The notes below the pieces were generated by a model. The model had not been told where the DNA came from, made no database searches, and was given only the letters and a program-made list of their open reading frames with translations. This document shows positions 1 to 12,469 of a stretch of 64,000 nt of DNA, piece after piece. The stretch covers positions 40,972,514 through 41,036,513 of the forward strand of contig CM037864.1 in assembly GCA_021292105.1 (NCBI GenBank), read 5' to 3'. The stretch's first letter is position 1; every line of letters starts with the position of its first letter. Made by a program: the position numbers and the translations under genes. The DNA is from Anadara kagoshimensis (lineage: Eukaryota > Mollusca > Bivalvia > Arcoida > Arcidae).

Positions 1-1424
1 AAAAACTGCTAATATTGCAATGTAATTTATTTATTTCATTTTATATATCCAATTGTTTACAAAATTTGGATATCTATAAATGGTCCATTGAGAATCAGGC
101 AATTCAGGTAGTTTAGCTTCAAAATAACAATGATTTTAAATATTTATTTAAAATAAGTAAGAAAAATTGCTAATGTTGCAATGTAAATGTACTGATTGTA
201 CAGCCATGGTGAGAAAGTAATGTTAATGTTTAATGACCTAGGTCCAATGTTCAAAGTTATCCTTGTTTAACAATATGGCTGGTGAAAATACACAAAAAAA
301 TATCAATTATTGATTCATATTTCTCACTTAAATTGCTTCCATTTGCTTGAAACAATAACTGTATGCTTTATTTCTTGTAAAAAAAAATTTTCAAATATAA
401 ATGTTAATTACTAAAGAAGATGCAACTTTTTTTACTTGCAAACAGTTAAGTCAATGGAGCTCTGAGCATTATGGAATTGTTGTTCAGTATTTGACAATTA
501 GCCACACATCCTTAAGACATGTAGAATTAAATTACGTAAAATTGCAATAAAGCTTTTGATTACTTTGCCACTTCGCATATTGGCACATTATTTTGAAGTC
601 CCAAAATCAGTTTCTTCTAGTTTTTTCCCCATTATTTATCAGCAAAACCCTTTATAATACTAAAATTTGAATGAACAAATGGCAGTGACGAATCAAGGTT
701 TTACTTAAGTAGTAATATTGAGTGATAAAATTATAACATTATAAAATTCAATTTAACAACAATCACTATAAACATACAAACCAGCAACTTTTATGATTTT
801 ATTACTTCAAAGTGCCAATTGTTTTACATGCAATGAAAATGTCTTAAAGAAAAATAACATTTAAAGAAAAAATTATAAAAAAGGAACAAAATGTGTATTG
901 TGATACAAGCACCTGCTTATAACAATTAGTGTTCTTGTATAATGTAATTTAACTGCTCGTTCAATACTCGAGTGATGTCTTACATAATGTTCAATGATTT
1001 TTCAACAAAGTACGTCTTGTAACTTGTGAAAAAAAATAATACATAATGTGTAAGGCTACATGTAATTAATTTTTCAATTCTTGGCTTGTCTTCTTTAACT
1101 CTTGCAAAGAAAGATACATTCATCAATATTTGAAATTATTAATGGCAAAGATACAAATGTAGCAATCTAAGCTTCAAATGAAATCCAATCCTGCTCATCC
1201 TGTTTATAGTTTTTCCTGCTTTGTATTCCAGTCTATCTGAACTGGATTCTTGGATTCTGGAATGTGGAACAAAGGCTAGTAATGGTGTTTTAAACGCAAA
1301 TCATGTTTTTTATGTTACAACAAGGTAGTCAGTTCAGTCCTGGGAAGGTGGAGCACACCAAAGTATTCTGAGAATACCATCAACCTTTTGACAAGAAAAC
1401 TATTTAGTATTTGTCAGTTTATGA
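1..1424. other. AT-rich stretch without recognisable gene
   Basis: I see only AT-rich DNA with short A and T runs. If the reading frame ending at 1425 on the minus strand is real, the left part would hold its 3' untranslated region. No repeat family or RNA gene was recognised. Confidence 0.5.
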
Positions 1425-1686
1425 TCAGACTGCTCCATGATGGCATTTGTCATAAATTTTAACCAAGCTGAAGGAGATTAAAATAATGCCTGTATTTGTA
1501 ATCAAGGCACACAACTTCGAGATGCCATCATCAACAAGTAGGAGGGTTGCAATAGTGAGCACTAAATCTTGGAGGTAAGGCTGGATATAGCTGACATTGA
1601 TAGAGATCTTAATGACAGTAGCTATCAAAAGAAATAAAACCATAAAATGTGCCAGAATCCTCACTGATTTTGAAATAAATTTTGTC
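1425..1686 (-). CDS. possible terminal exon of a small multi-pass membrane protein
   Basis: Seen: on the minus strand an open frame runs from an acceptor-like site (GTGACCAG, exon beginning at 1686) to a TGA at 1425-1427. It would encode about 85 residues with three hydrophobic stretches, broken by polar turns such as YLQD and VDDGISK, ending CHHGAV. The composition is richer in C/G third positions than the surrounding DNA. Inference: it could be the last exon of a small membrane protein. I do not recognise the family. The early RILAHFMV segment recalls the first helix of TMEM107 only faintly. No upstream exon was found, and AT-rich DNA can give hydrophobic frames by chance. Confidence 0.25.
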
Positions 1687-2143
1687 CTGGTCACAATCAA
1701 ATAATTAAATTTGCATGGCCTGAATATCTAAAATGCAACTTGCTTCAAATTGATGTTTCATGAGACTTATTAAATGCACAAATTGCATAATCGCCATATG
1801 TTAAGCTTTTTAATGTAAATTTCACACTTTATAACCCATTTTTAATGATCGCAGCTGGATATCAATTCAGTAACCCCCTATAGTCGGAAACTATTTGGTT
1901 CATTTGTCAAGAGTTCATTATATACAGATGTGCTTGTAAAAGATCCAAGTGCTATGTTCTTTCAAAGTAAAAAACCTATCTTAAAAGCATATACTGCTGC
2001 ATATGTACATGTTATTAATATAACAGCATCAAAAGGTTCTTTATTAAAATAAAATTAGAGCAACCAAGAAACAAAACATTGTGGAAAATATTATTGTTGG
2101 TTACATGAATGTTGTTTTCTGTCACATCAACAATTTTAGCCAT

Positions 2144-2720
2144 TCTCCACGAAACTATAAGAATCAATTATGAGTATCCATGTAAGATAGGGAAATTCCA
2201 CCAAAAGGATTGAACAATTCAGTCAGAGACCACAGACTTGCCATGTCTTTGGCAGAAATGTTCAACCTTCTCGGGTGAGATTTCCTATCCTTCATGGAAA
2301 AACTCATAATGGATTATTTTTTCTTTCATTCCTCCTCATGTGAGATTAATAGAATCTATCGCTACTGGTCATATGAGATAGGGAAATCTCAACCTAAGGT
2401 CTTATATATTTGGTCCAAAATGAGGCTTGCAGTCTTCAAAATTCAGAAATTCTGTGATTTTAGAATAATTATTTTCTCTATTTTATACATTCTGTATAAA
2501 CCAAAACAAGGTTTATTCTTTCCAACAGTCATATTTATTTTGTTGTAGAATGTTGAATAACAAAGTAAAATGTGACAAACATGGTGTCAACATCTATGCA
2601 AATCATATTTGAATAAAAAAAATAAACATTAATTGGAATATAGGATAGGGAAATCTCGCCCTTGAGGTTGAATATTTCTGGTCAGATTTAATGTCAAATT
2701 TTGGCTTCAACTATGATTTA
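2144..2720. repeat. dispersed inverted-repeat element and related fragments
   Basis: Two arms in opposite orientation (about 2151-2226 and 2254-2325) share the core GATAGGGAAATCTCACCC followed by GTTGAACATTTC. Further single copies of the core lie at 2370-2400 and 2642-2690. A better preserved single arm lies at 17345-17430. The arrangement fits a decayed non-autonomous DNA transposon family. No target-site duplication was identified. Confidence 0.5.
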
Positions 2721-3628
2721 TGCAAAAATTGCTGCATGACACCATGTTTGTAAAATCTAAACTTGTTGTTGTTTAATGTTCTACATTAAAATGAAAATGA
2801 CCATTGGAAAGAAAGTACCTAATTTTGGTTTATACAGGATGTATAAACTTGAAAACAAAGTTCACACTAATCTCTCAGAATTAACATTTTAAACACATTG
2901 AAAATGTCTATATTTGGAGACTGGGATGTCATTTTCCCACAAAATGACATCATCTGAGATTAATCAAATATGCACTGATGTGTTGCACATGTATTGTGTA
3001 TCTGACTTGCTTCCTACAAGTGCATACTCATGGCAACTGTTAATTGCTAATACATTGGCTCAGCCAAAATGTAAATTCTAAACATCAAAGACACTTAGTC
3101 CATCATTCTGGGACCAAACTTGGCCGGTAGAGGCCTACGAAAAAAAAAAATCAAACCTTTTTCACATGGTGTTGAGCCGGCTGAGCCAAAACATACTATG
3201 TACAAGAAGAAAAAGTTTTTTTCTAATTTGGAAATAGCTTATTTATGCTCACAACCCCACCATTCTTAATCCATCTGACATTATCTATGTTTATTCCTGT
3301 AAATGCATGAGATATAAAGTCATTCGGTTTTGTTTCTGACAGATTTAGGACATCTACAAGATTTGTCAAGAGCCCAAGCCATGAAAACTTCAATCATATT
3401 AGAAATAAAAAACCCTTATATTCATCTTCTTGTATGTTTGCTGAAAATTGTTTATAAACTATTTTGCCTGCCAAATAATATATTAATTACAATATACTTC
3501 CTGATTGCAGATTAAAACTTCCTGGTTGAAAAAGACTATTGTCATGTGACTATTGTCATGGTAGCAGTGATGGCCAAGATTTATCAGCGCAACTATTGTT
3601 GTGTGTAGCAGTCAAAGGGTTAAGCCAA

Positions 3629-3783
3629 TACAGTAGAATCTCATTATAATGCCCCTTTATAACTTTGACACCTTTCTTTGTGTTCTTCTTTATAAGCTTC
3701 CTTTGATTTATCACCAAACTCCTTTATAAAGTCAAAATATGACTGAACAAATGGTGTCAATGAATGGAGTTTTTACTGTACTT
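3629..3783. repeat. decayed pogo/Tigger-like MITE fragment
   Basis: The segment begins TACAGTAGAATCTCATTATAATG and ends with an inverted relative, GGAGTTTTTACTGTA. Ends of this kind (CAGT..AACCTC..TATAA) with flanking TA are typical of Tc1/pogo-derived MITEs. Its right end merges into the tandem repeat that follows. Confidence 0.45.
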
Positions 3784-4360
3784 GAATATGAAAAGCCTTA
3801 TGCTGGCAAGATATAAAGAAAATGGTTATTGCATCTTTTAGATAGGTCTGTCTAATAAGTTAATGCTGAATAAATCATTCAATATCATAAAATTGGGAAA
3901 ACTATTGTTTGAAGTAGTTCAGCTCAAGTATCTGTCTGAAAAATTGGTGATATTGAAAGGAGTTTTTTCTGTACTTTAAATATGAAAAGCCTAAGCTGGC
4001 AAGGTATAAAGAAAATGGTCATTGCATTTTTTAGATTTTTCTGTCTAATAAGTTACTGCTGAATAAATTATTTCTATAATGTAAAAATTGGATAATTCTA
4101 GATATTGTTTGAAGCAGTACAGCTCAAATATCTGCCTGAAAAATTGGTGTCAATGAATAGAGTTTTTACTGTACTAATTAGAATATGAAAAGCCTTAAGC
4201 TGGCAAGGTATAATGAAAATGGTTATTGTATTTTTTAGATTGGTCTGTCTAATAAGTTACTGCTGAATAAACCATTCAATACAGAACCAGTACCAGTCGT
4301 AACATTCAGAAAATTTTGGATATTGTTTGAAGCAGCTCAGCTGCAAGTATTGGTGTGCAG
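3767..4360. repeat. diverged tandem repeat, three copies of about 195-200 bp
   Basis: Three successive units start with GAGTTTTTACTGTACT or a close variant near 3767, 3959 and 4158. Each continues through AAAAGCCT.AGCTGGCAAG, TCTGTCTAATAAGTTA.TGCTGAATAAA and TATTGTTTGAAG.AG..CAGCT. Units differ by substitutions and short indels, so the amplification is not recent. The first unit begins in the right end of the MITE at 3629, which suggests the repeat captured that end. Confidence 0.7.
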
Positions 4361-5400
4361 ATGGCTGGATAAACCTCACAATTCCTCTCCAGTTAAGATG
4401 ATATTGGAATACAATTAAGAATTAATTGAACAATTTCTCCAATAAAAGATTTTCATTATCACTCATAAATTGCTAGTGGTTATGCAAAACCCATTTAATG
4501 AAGTGCATTAAATATCCTCTTCTACTATTTTCTCTCTATCATTCAATTTGCACTAAAAAATCTATAAATAAAAAGTTATGCGAGTGCTATTTGATGAAAT
4601 GAGGATTTATTGAGATTAGAATGTAGAGTAACATAGTGTAAATGACAGCCAGGGTTAATGGAATTGACAATCAATGCTGTACACTACGGCACCTCAAAGA
4701 TGTCATGGGAAAAAAGGTACATTTACATTTACTGGAATACTGTGAAGGGTTTATCAACATCAACTCACAGGAGTACTTGTGTGATGTAGCTTCTCACAAG
4801 GACTTATCAAAAGAGGTTAAAAACAGAACAGTTAAAACTATTTACATTAGTTACTGTTATAGCCACTGTGTTTGTGGCAGTGATTTATACTTAATTTCCA
4901 TAGAAAATTTGATTAATTTCATATGTGCTTGAAATTGTTCATTTACTCAAGCCTTAGTAATAACTAAAATTGCTATAGCATCCACAATTGCTTTAAATTA
5001 TTTCTGTATGAAAGGAAAATGTTGCCACTATGGGGATTTTACATGTCAGAAATTGTGATGTTTACTCCAGAAATGATACCCTTGGTGATGTTTTATGCTT
5101 TGTGAAGGATCAGACATGTGCCTGATTTTCAACATGCAGAATCCCTATAGCAGCAATTTTTCATTATAGGCAGAGAAACAGATGTAAACAGAAATTTCCC
5201 ATTATTGTTACTTAAAAATATCAAACTTAATTCAAGGTTATTGAATTTCTTATTGAAATTTAGCATAATGCACTGTCACAAACACACTGACTCTGAAAGT
5301 AATTATACACCATTAGTCATCAAAACCAGTACATTTTCCACAGGAAACCTTTTTTTAGATATAAGTGTATGGCATCATGATAGGTTTTGGCTTTGGTAAT
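4361..5400. other. no recognisable gene
   Basis: AT-rich sequence. An open frame at 4642-4932 (+, 96 codons) has no splice or homology support that I can see. No repeat family was recognised. Confidence 0.4.
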
Positions 5401-5411
5401 CAAATTTAAAA

Positions 5412-5712
5412 AGACAGCTATATGGAAGGACTGGGTTCGAACCTTGGCTGTTTCTGACCAAGACTTGAAAATAGATAGTGACTGTTTTTTGACAGATACT
5501 CAGCATTAAAAAAAAGTCATGGTAATTTGAAAGAAAACTGATTATAGGTATGGTTTTACATGCTAAAGAACCCACCTTGTAATTGCCCCCAGTGCACTGT
5601 AATGGTAAAAATTTCTACCATTTCACCTATTGCTGTTAACATTTTGACATAAATAAAATATTCTTGACTGGGGCATATAAAACCCATTTGATCAATCAAT
5701 TACTCAATCAAA
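5412..5712 (+). mobile_element. tRNA-derived SINE
   Basis: A clean pol III B box (GGTTCGAACC, 5434-5443) lies in a tRNA-like head. It is followed by a body ending in a conserved segment (AATATTCTTGACTGGGGCATATAAAACCC) shared, in inverse orientation, with the SINEs at 16047 and 32123. The tail is a short (ATCA)n-like run near 5690-5713. The A box is degenerate. Confidence 0.65.
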
Positions 5713-5913
5713 AGATGACAAAAGAAAAGAGTTTAGGCATGCAAAACTATAACTTCTAATTACTCATAATTCAATAAAACAATGTTACCATTTTCAGTTT
5801 TATTATATTTTGATGATTGTGTAAAAATGCCACAACTGACAGTTCCATACCAATTATTACTTTAAATGTAAAAAAGTGTTTCAATTGGCATTTCTATGGA
5901 TCTGCAATATAGG

Positions 5914-6130
5914 CACAGTACAGACCTGCCGAAAGTTAAACACTAAGCTAACAGATGACACAACTTATCTCACCCCCTTGTTAGCTAAATATCGGAAGCT
6001 TTTCTGTTGCTGCTATCTATCTCTCGGCAGGTTTTTAAGCTACTATCTATCCATATCACGAGTCATTCAGCAACCAAATTTCGACTCCTTTTCAACAGCT
6101 AAGCGTTAAACATTCGACAGGTCTGCACTG
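5914..6130. mobile_element. MITE with about 38-bp imperfect terminal inverted repeats
   Basis: The left end (CAGTACAGACCTGCCGAA..GTTAAACACTAAGCTAACAG) and the reverse complement of the right end match over about 38 bp at roughly 80 percent by eye. The internal part is unique. The element abuts the next MITE at 6131. No transposase is encoded. Confidence 0.6.
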
Positions 6131-6312
6131 TACAGTACAACCTGCCTTAAAGGTCACCTCTATAAAAGGGTCACCTGCTTATAAAGATCAGTATAATTGT
6201 ATCCCAGTGGTTCTTCATTTATATTATTTGAACATGTATATAAAGGCCACCTTTATATAAAGACCACTTTTATTGGTTTTCTTGGATAACTTTATAGACA
6301 GGGTTGACTGTA
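6131..6312. mobile_element. TA-flanked MITE, 182 bp, full length
   Basis: Ends are TACAGTACAACCTGCCT on the left and AGGGTTGACTGTA on the right, an imperfect inverted repeat bounded by TA. The interior carries several copies of GG.CACCT.TATAAAG in both orientations. A second copy of almost the same length lies at 17684-17867, and a fragment at 40258-40320. Terminal TA and size fit a Tc1/mariner-type MITE. Confidence 0.65.
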
Positions 6313-7125
6313 TATGGGTACAGTCTTGTTTTATTGTCTTTATTTTTGATTTGGCATCCATCAATCAAAATATGAACTCCATAAACTTGGAAAATTGGCA
6401 TTTCTCAGAAGTGTGTCTGTTGGTCTCTACCATACCAGAGACAAAACCAAATAAAGTCAATATATCCATGCAGTAGCTGATACTAGAGGCAAAATTAAAC
6501 AAAGTCAGACTCTAAATCTTCTGGTATTAGCCTTACTTATTGCAGACGACTTATGAAGGTTTTTTTATGCTGCAGACTGCATTAGAATAGCAGCTTTTAC
6601 TCAACTTATAACAGATTCTTAAACGTATTTAATTTCTCATGTATTTAGACATATCCAAGTAGTTAAATTTTCGCATATTTAAAATGTGCTACATAACACA
6701 ATAAGCATAATATTATTTTCGCTTGATATTAGTTTTAAAGCAAAACAAATGACCGTGAAATAAGTAAAAATTAGTACACCGCGAAAATAAATATGTTTAC
6801 AGTTACAGTTAAACCTAGTTACAACACCAACTTCAAAAAACCAATACATTGTAAACTCAATCTTCATCAGAATTTGTAAAAGTCCCACAATCAGTTTTTG
6901 TTTCTTTTTCTTTTTTTCTCTCCTTCTCTTAATTTGAAATCCTTTTATGCTAACATTTTACTAAACAAATACTTTCAGCTCAGGTGAGCTAAAATTCAAG
7001 TGCATTAATACACCTGAAATGACAACTATTTGAAATAATAACTGCCATTTTGGCCAAATAAATTTACTTCATAAGCATTAGGTAAGGATTTTCCAGCCCA
7101 AATTTGGCTTCTATTATCCAAGTGG

Positions 7126-7467
7126 TTTCAGAGAAGTTTTTGCATGCACAGATGTTTTGCTATGCAATAAGTTCAGCTAGCTATAACAATTAGAGCAAAA
7201 AAAAACATTGGAACAAATAACAATGATGACTTAAAGTTTCCCATGATATTCAAGAAAATGATGTCATATTAACAGAATTCTACTGTATGTTCTTGAGCTG
7301 CAACTTTAGTTTCAGAGAAGTTTTTGCATGCACAGATGTTTCGCCATGCAACAACAGCTGGCTATAACCAATTGAGCAAAAAACAGCATTGGAACAAATA
7401 ACAATGATGACTTAAAGTTAGACAATGGTGTCATATTAGCAGAATTCTACTGTATATCTTCTTGAGT
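7126..7467. repeat. tandem duplication of about 170-180 bp
   Basis: Two neighbouring units each start GTTTCAGAGAAGTTTTTGCATG and end near GAATTCTACTGTAT (units from about 7126 and 7309). A third, partial unit sits at 7619-7700. Copies differ by point changes and short deletions. Confidence 0.7.
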
Positions 7468-7560
7468 GAGTGAATTATTGTTTAAAGCCGCATCAGCAAT
7501 ATTGCAGCTATTCGCGCCTAGAAAAAGTAAAAGATACAATAGTTTCAATAACACAAACTA
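7468..7560 (-). repeat. degenerate molluscan SINE tail (Nin-like domain)
   Basis: GAGTGAATTATTGTTTAAAGCCGCATCAGCAATATTGCAGC resembles the conserved domain of molluscan SINEs (GTTTAACGCC..TCAGCAATATT.CAGC). Only this piece is visible, so the call rests on my memory of the domain. Confidence 0.35.
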
Positions 7561-8284
7561 TTAAAATGTAAAACTAAAAATAACAAAAAACAATTATATT
7601 TTATTATACAAGTTAATGTATATGTTCTTGAGCTGCAACTTTAGTTCCAGAGACACACACGTTTCGCCATGCAAAAAGTTCAGCTGGCAATATATGTTCT
7701 TGAGCTGCAACTTTTTATATTGTATTTAAAATATTACATCATAGAATTTGGTTTCAAATTTTTGTATTATACATTTTTTTAGAATTAGGTTTCAAATTTA
7801 TTGGTAAGTACATATTGTTGTACTTTGCATTTTTTTTTAATTTGTAAAACATTTATAGTCTGGAACAATGTATAAAATGAAAGAAAATGAGACAAATTAA
7901 TTTTTTGCACGACAAAAATGTTGTCAAATGATCTTATCTTGTCTGTAAAATGTTGTAATGAAACCCCTAACTTCTGAATATGATTTCAGTTTGTCTGTAA
8001 CTTACACAGCATGCTGTAGTGCAACCGTAAGTCTGAAATAGATATATTTTTTCATGAACATATATAAAAGATTTAGTATATAAAACCTAATCACAGAAGT
8101 ATTACTATTATTTTGTGACTGAATATTATTAAGTTGAATAATCTGGATTTATCTCTCCTCGTAGGGCCACGCCTTGATAATTTATAAACTTGAACACGGA
8201 ACTTGATAAATGAACGAGGAATATCAAATCATGAAATACTAAAGTTTGACCCAGTGACCTTTAGGTTTGAAAGTTAGTTTGAGG

Positions 8285-8480
8285 GGGTAATCGGAATTTT
8301 TATTTATCTGTCTGTCCTTGTACAACCTTGTCCATTCTATAATTTTAAATGGATTTTGATCAAACTTGGAACAAATGCATACCAGCATGACACAATGTGC
8401 CACATATAGATGTGTAGGTCAAAAGTCAAGGTCACAAGGTCAAATCTTAATTTTAGTGTCCGGAGTTGTGAGAGTAAACC
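8285..8480 (+). repeat. dispersed repeat with TGTCTGTCC and TTTGATCAAACTTGG signature
   Basis: This segment (Tc1-like or unclassified; common in bivalve DNA in my experience) has TCTGTCTGTCCTTGTACAAC, then GGATTTTGATCAAACTTGG, then AGGTCAAAAGTCAAGGTCAC. A related segment in the other orientation lies at 14641-14800. It does not encode a protein. Confidence 0.5.
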
Positions 8481-9349
8481 TTTCTTATCAAACCAGGACC
8501 GAGTTGTACAAAGCCTAATTAGATTAATCATTAATTAAACAATTAGTGCAATGATATATTACTTGCTAATTATTATGCTTAATGAATGATTAAATTTAAT
8601 TAAGTTTTTTGCAACTCAGTCCAGAGATTTTACATTTGTTTGGTTTGAATTGTTAGTTGCCAATCTGGTTTATCAAGCATCTTCAGAACATTAATACTTA
8701 AACATCCTATCATAAAGCAAAACATATTCTTATTTCAAAACCAAGCATATTAATTCTGTCAAAATTTCAAAAACAAGCCCATTAATTCTGTCAAAATAAA
8801 GATTATTTCTTTAAAATCAATATTAAAAACAAAATTTACATCTGATGTAAATAAGAAGTTTTAAACAGATTTTATCAGAAGCAAAAAATGTTTATACATC
8901 AGACAAGTACCGTAAATAAGCTAACAGAATCAATCACTCTTGCTGAAACTTATACAAAGATTTATGTATTGAATTAAATATCTCTAAATGATACAAATCT
9001 ACCAATTATCCAGTTGATGCTCTTGAATAAAATAAATTGTTTCTTTAAAAAAAACTTTAAACTTGCATGTTTTCATTAAATTGTACCTATTGTGGCTTAA
9101 TAATACAGGGTAAAGAATTATCAGCCACATGTCTGCATATCATACAAAAATGTATCGTTTTTTACAATGCCTAGAGTAACTCAATCTGCCTCAATTACAT
9201 GCTTGTAAATGATCCATATGATGACCTATTGTCAGCTCAGTCAAAGGTGTTCTTATAGGTACGAAACATAATCCTGACCCCGGAAACAATACCCAATTTT
9301 ATCGGAGTTTTGAACATGCTGCGACATTTGATGTGATGCAGATCAGTAA

Positions 9350-9559
9350 ACATTTAACGATACAATACGACACCAAGGCGAGCGATTTGAAGGGAACACG
9401 AACACAGGTTTTATTTTGTCTAGATATAACTGGGTGTGTTTTATATGTGCGTATAAAAAATCATTAAATATCGGATAAGATAAAATGCACATGCAGACTA
9501 ATTAGGCTAAATTTGGATTAATATGTAAAAACCAAATTGAATGCAGATGAAAGGAAAAG
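9350..9559 (+). other. possible non-coding or short first exon with strong donor
   Basis: A locally CpG-richer patch (9280-9400) precedes a consensus donor, GGAAAAG|GTAAGTAAATG, with the exon ending at 9559. Two ATGs lie just before the donor (MQMKGK). No partner exon was found, so this remains a guess that some transcript starts here. Confidence 0.2.
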
Positions 9560-10218
9560 GTAAGTAAATGATTATTTTCACTACATTAATTTAAAAATGT
9601 TTCAGACACTGTACATATTTTGAATGACTAACAGTTCAGGAAAAGAACCTGCAGTTCAAAAGTTCAAACAAGTATGTGTATGGACAAAAGATTTAAAGGA
9701 CAAGAGAAATAGTATTTATGGTGGTAGTAGTAGTAGTACCTAGTAGAAATGAAACAAATGCAAAAGACATTTTACTAGGGCTGTCACAATAAAATCAAAT
9801 GTGTACCAACAAATATTTTAAGTACATTGTACCACAGTACATATTGTTTTATGTTAAATAAAACACTTGCTGTAAAGCATTATTAGCATTTGTCTTCCCT
9901 GTACTTCTTTACTTGTAATAAATCAGGTGAAATCTGTATTTGTATACCCTGTATTTGTACTTCAGAGCTTAATATATGTTTGAAACACTTATAACATGAA
10001 TTACCTTAAAGGTAGACCGACACAAAAGACCTCCAGATTCTGACAAAATTAAAACACCAAAAATCTAATTAGTGGTGGAAATGCTACCTCTAAATATAAG
10101 TAATTGGCGCAAAAGGCACTTCCCAATAAATCAGTATGACTTGATTAAATGCAAATACAACATTGTACAACCTTATTCTACCACTCTAATATTCAATCTA
10201 ATGCTTAAAATAACAAAA

Positions 10219-10241
10219 AGGAGAGAGAGAGAGAGAGAGAA
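10219..10241. repeat. (GA)n microsatellite
   Basis: Uninterrupted GA dinucleotide run. Confidence 0.9.
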
Positions 10242-10639
10242 AGCAGATATGGCTAAGCTATCTATAATACTGTTGTAATTTGCAATACAATATTGTTTTA
10301 TTAAATATTGCAATTTATATTATGGTGTACCACTCCTTACTGGGTTTTATGCAGAATGGGTGTAGAAATCAAGAGAACAATGACTGCTGAACAAAAAGGC
10401 TCATAATACTTTGTGCTATCTGACAGTCCTAAGGTCCTCCATATGCCATTATTGAAAAGTTTTTAGTATTGTATTTGGTTATCTAGATGTACTCTGACAA
10501 TACATGACAATATGTAGGTTATCTCCCTTGTACTCCGTGACAGGTGGAAAAAAACAACATGGTTGAGATGATTTAAATGCCAAACTATGAAAAAAAAAAA
10601 AATTGCACATTACAAAAGATCTACATTACTTCCACATGT

Positions 10640-10715
10640 TTAATCTGAATTGCCAGCATCAAAGTTTTTACTTTGCTTTGGGATTGTGGTTTAAACATGG
10701 ATTGGTATGTACTGT
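10640..10715 (+). repeat. dispersed repeat C copy
   Basis: Contains AATTGCCAGCATCAAAGTTTTTACTTTG and GGGATTGTGGTTTAAACATGGATTGGTATG. This is the same unit that is tandemly amplified at 18961-19157. Other copies are at 15895-16010 (opposite strand) and 55428-55510. Confidence 0.65.
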
Positions 10716-10719
10716 TTTT

Positions 10720-11964
10720 GATTCATAAGAATATAGATAAACAGAAAGAATTATCAACACAATTTTTACCTGAACTACCTATCATAAGCATGAAAATACT
10801 CAAAATTCATTATTATTTTTCCCCCCAAAAAAAAAAGGAATAATCAAACTGAATTGTAAAAAAACCACCTAAGGGATTTAAACAACCCCTAAGTTCATAA
10901 AATTGCCAGTTTTCAAACCCTTTATGAAATGAATAAATTTTTAGCACAGTATATTTAAGCTGTGCTAATATGACATATATATTTTTTTCTGTAATGTTTA
11001 AAACATTTTTTATTAGAACATTTGAAATTAACAAAATTAGCAGCATCGCCTGCAGATGATTTCCATGTGTCATTCTTCGTAGTTACAATACAAATTTGTG
11101 ATGAACAAATGCTAATCATTCATTATAAGATTAATCAGAAAAAAGGAACACCTAGTTATGTCACCTAATGTTCAATTTCGCCATCCGTCTCTGAGATCGT
11201 AATCTGTTTTATCATGAAGAAATCCAAAGAATACTAATCAATTTCAGGAAGTTCCATACCATCTCCTCTAGAAAAGAATAAATTGCGGCACGAATCTCAC
11301 CAGGGTTTTACGTAATTTCTTTGTGCGTTGCACATGATAAAGGATCATATCGTGTTTCATTATCGAGAGAAGTTGTTCATCATGTAGTGTGATTTCCATA
11401 AATTAATTATCTTTTCACTTCATAATCACATTACATGCTTTTCCGTGCTTAACACATTAATAAGATGCTTAAAAGGCATGTGCTTGAAGAGTCTTAATGT
11501 CATGACACTTCAATACAAATAGAATTTTTTTTGGCTTCTAGAGATGCCGTAGAATTTTGAAAACCTAAATATTGTTTTCTTGAAAACCAGTCATCACTTG
11601 ATCCAAATTTTGGTTTCCTTTGTATTTTTGTCATTCAATATCTCAACAACCCAAAAATTCACTATTAAGTTCCAAACTTGAGTTTCTGAAGTTTGCAGTA
11701 GAAGTATGATTATTTGCATTATCCTTGCACAAATTGTCAGATGGGGTGTACAGTTTTCATATTATTTTAGCTATATATAGCACTTACTTGAAGCAAAATA
11801 ATAGTTGTCATTTACAAGCTGGGATCAGATAAAGTCTGGAAAATTAACTATTTCTATACAACATTGTCTATTTCCTATAACAGGCAATAGAATTTTAAAA
11901 TAGCAATCATCAAGTATAACGATTTTTCATAATCAGATATGACAAAAATCTTGGGAGCATTTCA
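10720..11964. other. no recognisable gene
   Basis: AT-rich DNA. The minus-strand open frame at 10813-11073 starts in an A/T homopolymer zone and has no splice support. Nothing else was recognised. Confidence 0.4.
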
Positions 11965-11967
11965 AGA

Positions 11968-12185
11968 CAGCTGGAGTGGCTGAATGGTTAATGGTTAAGG
12001 CTTCAAACCTTAGGTATGTCAACGCTTTAGGTTTCATCTTGATCAACTATAAATGAGAACTATGCATTCCCTGGGTTTAACAAATGACACTAAAATTTTT
12101 ACACCAGGGTTGGCTCTGAATGGGTTTCAAACTTTTGAAGCAATGTGCCAACTGAAATAATCATCCATCCAGGTAGTAAAGAAAT
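11968..12185 (+). mobile_element. tRNA-Ser/Leu-like SINE, degenerate
   Basis: The head GGAGTGGCTGAATGGTTAATGG matches the A-box region of serine or leucine tRNAs. A weak B box follows (GGTTTCATCTTG). The body has the mollusc-SINE type segment CCAGGGTTGGCTCTG. No intact tRNA fold is expected after the head. Confidence 0.5.
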
Positions 12186-12397
12186 GTAATTTTTTTAGCT
12201 TGATGGTACTATAGAGAACTTAGCATCTATGCTAAATTAATTAAGTATTTGGTCCTGGTGTCACACTGGTATCTGCACTATATATACAAAAACTTTGTTT
12301 TATTTTACATTAATTTTGAAGTAGGTGGATTGTAGTTTACGGTGATGCCCAGTTTTCATAATGAGAAATCTCTAGGTTTTAATTACTAATCTTCACT

Positions 12398-12460
12398 CTC
12401 TACTGCATCCACTCTCTGCTGTAATTATCATCATCATCATCATCTTCTTCAGATTCTCTA
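12398..12460 (-). CDS. possible terminal exon, acidic tail
   Basis: On the minus strand an acceptor-like TTTACATTAG precedes a frame reading ESEEDDDDDDNYSREWMQ and a TAG. The acidic run comes from a short ATC/GAT trinucleotide repeat, so chance is a real alternative. It lies 3' of the candidate exons at 16844 and 18406 on the same strand, but no exon linking them was found. Confidence 0.2.
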
Positions 12461-12469
12461 ATGTAAATA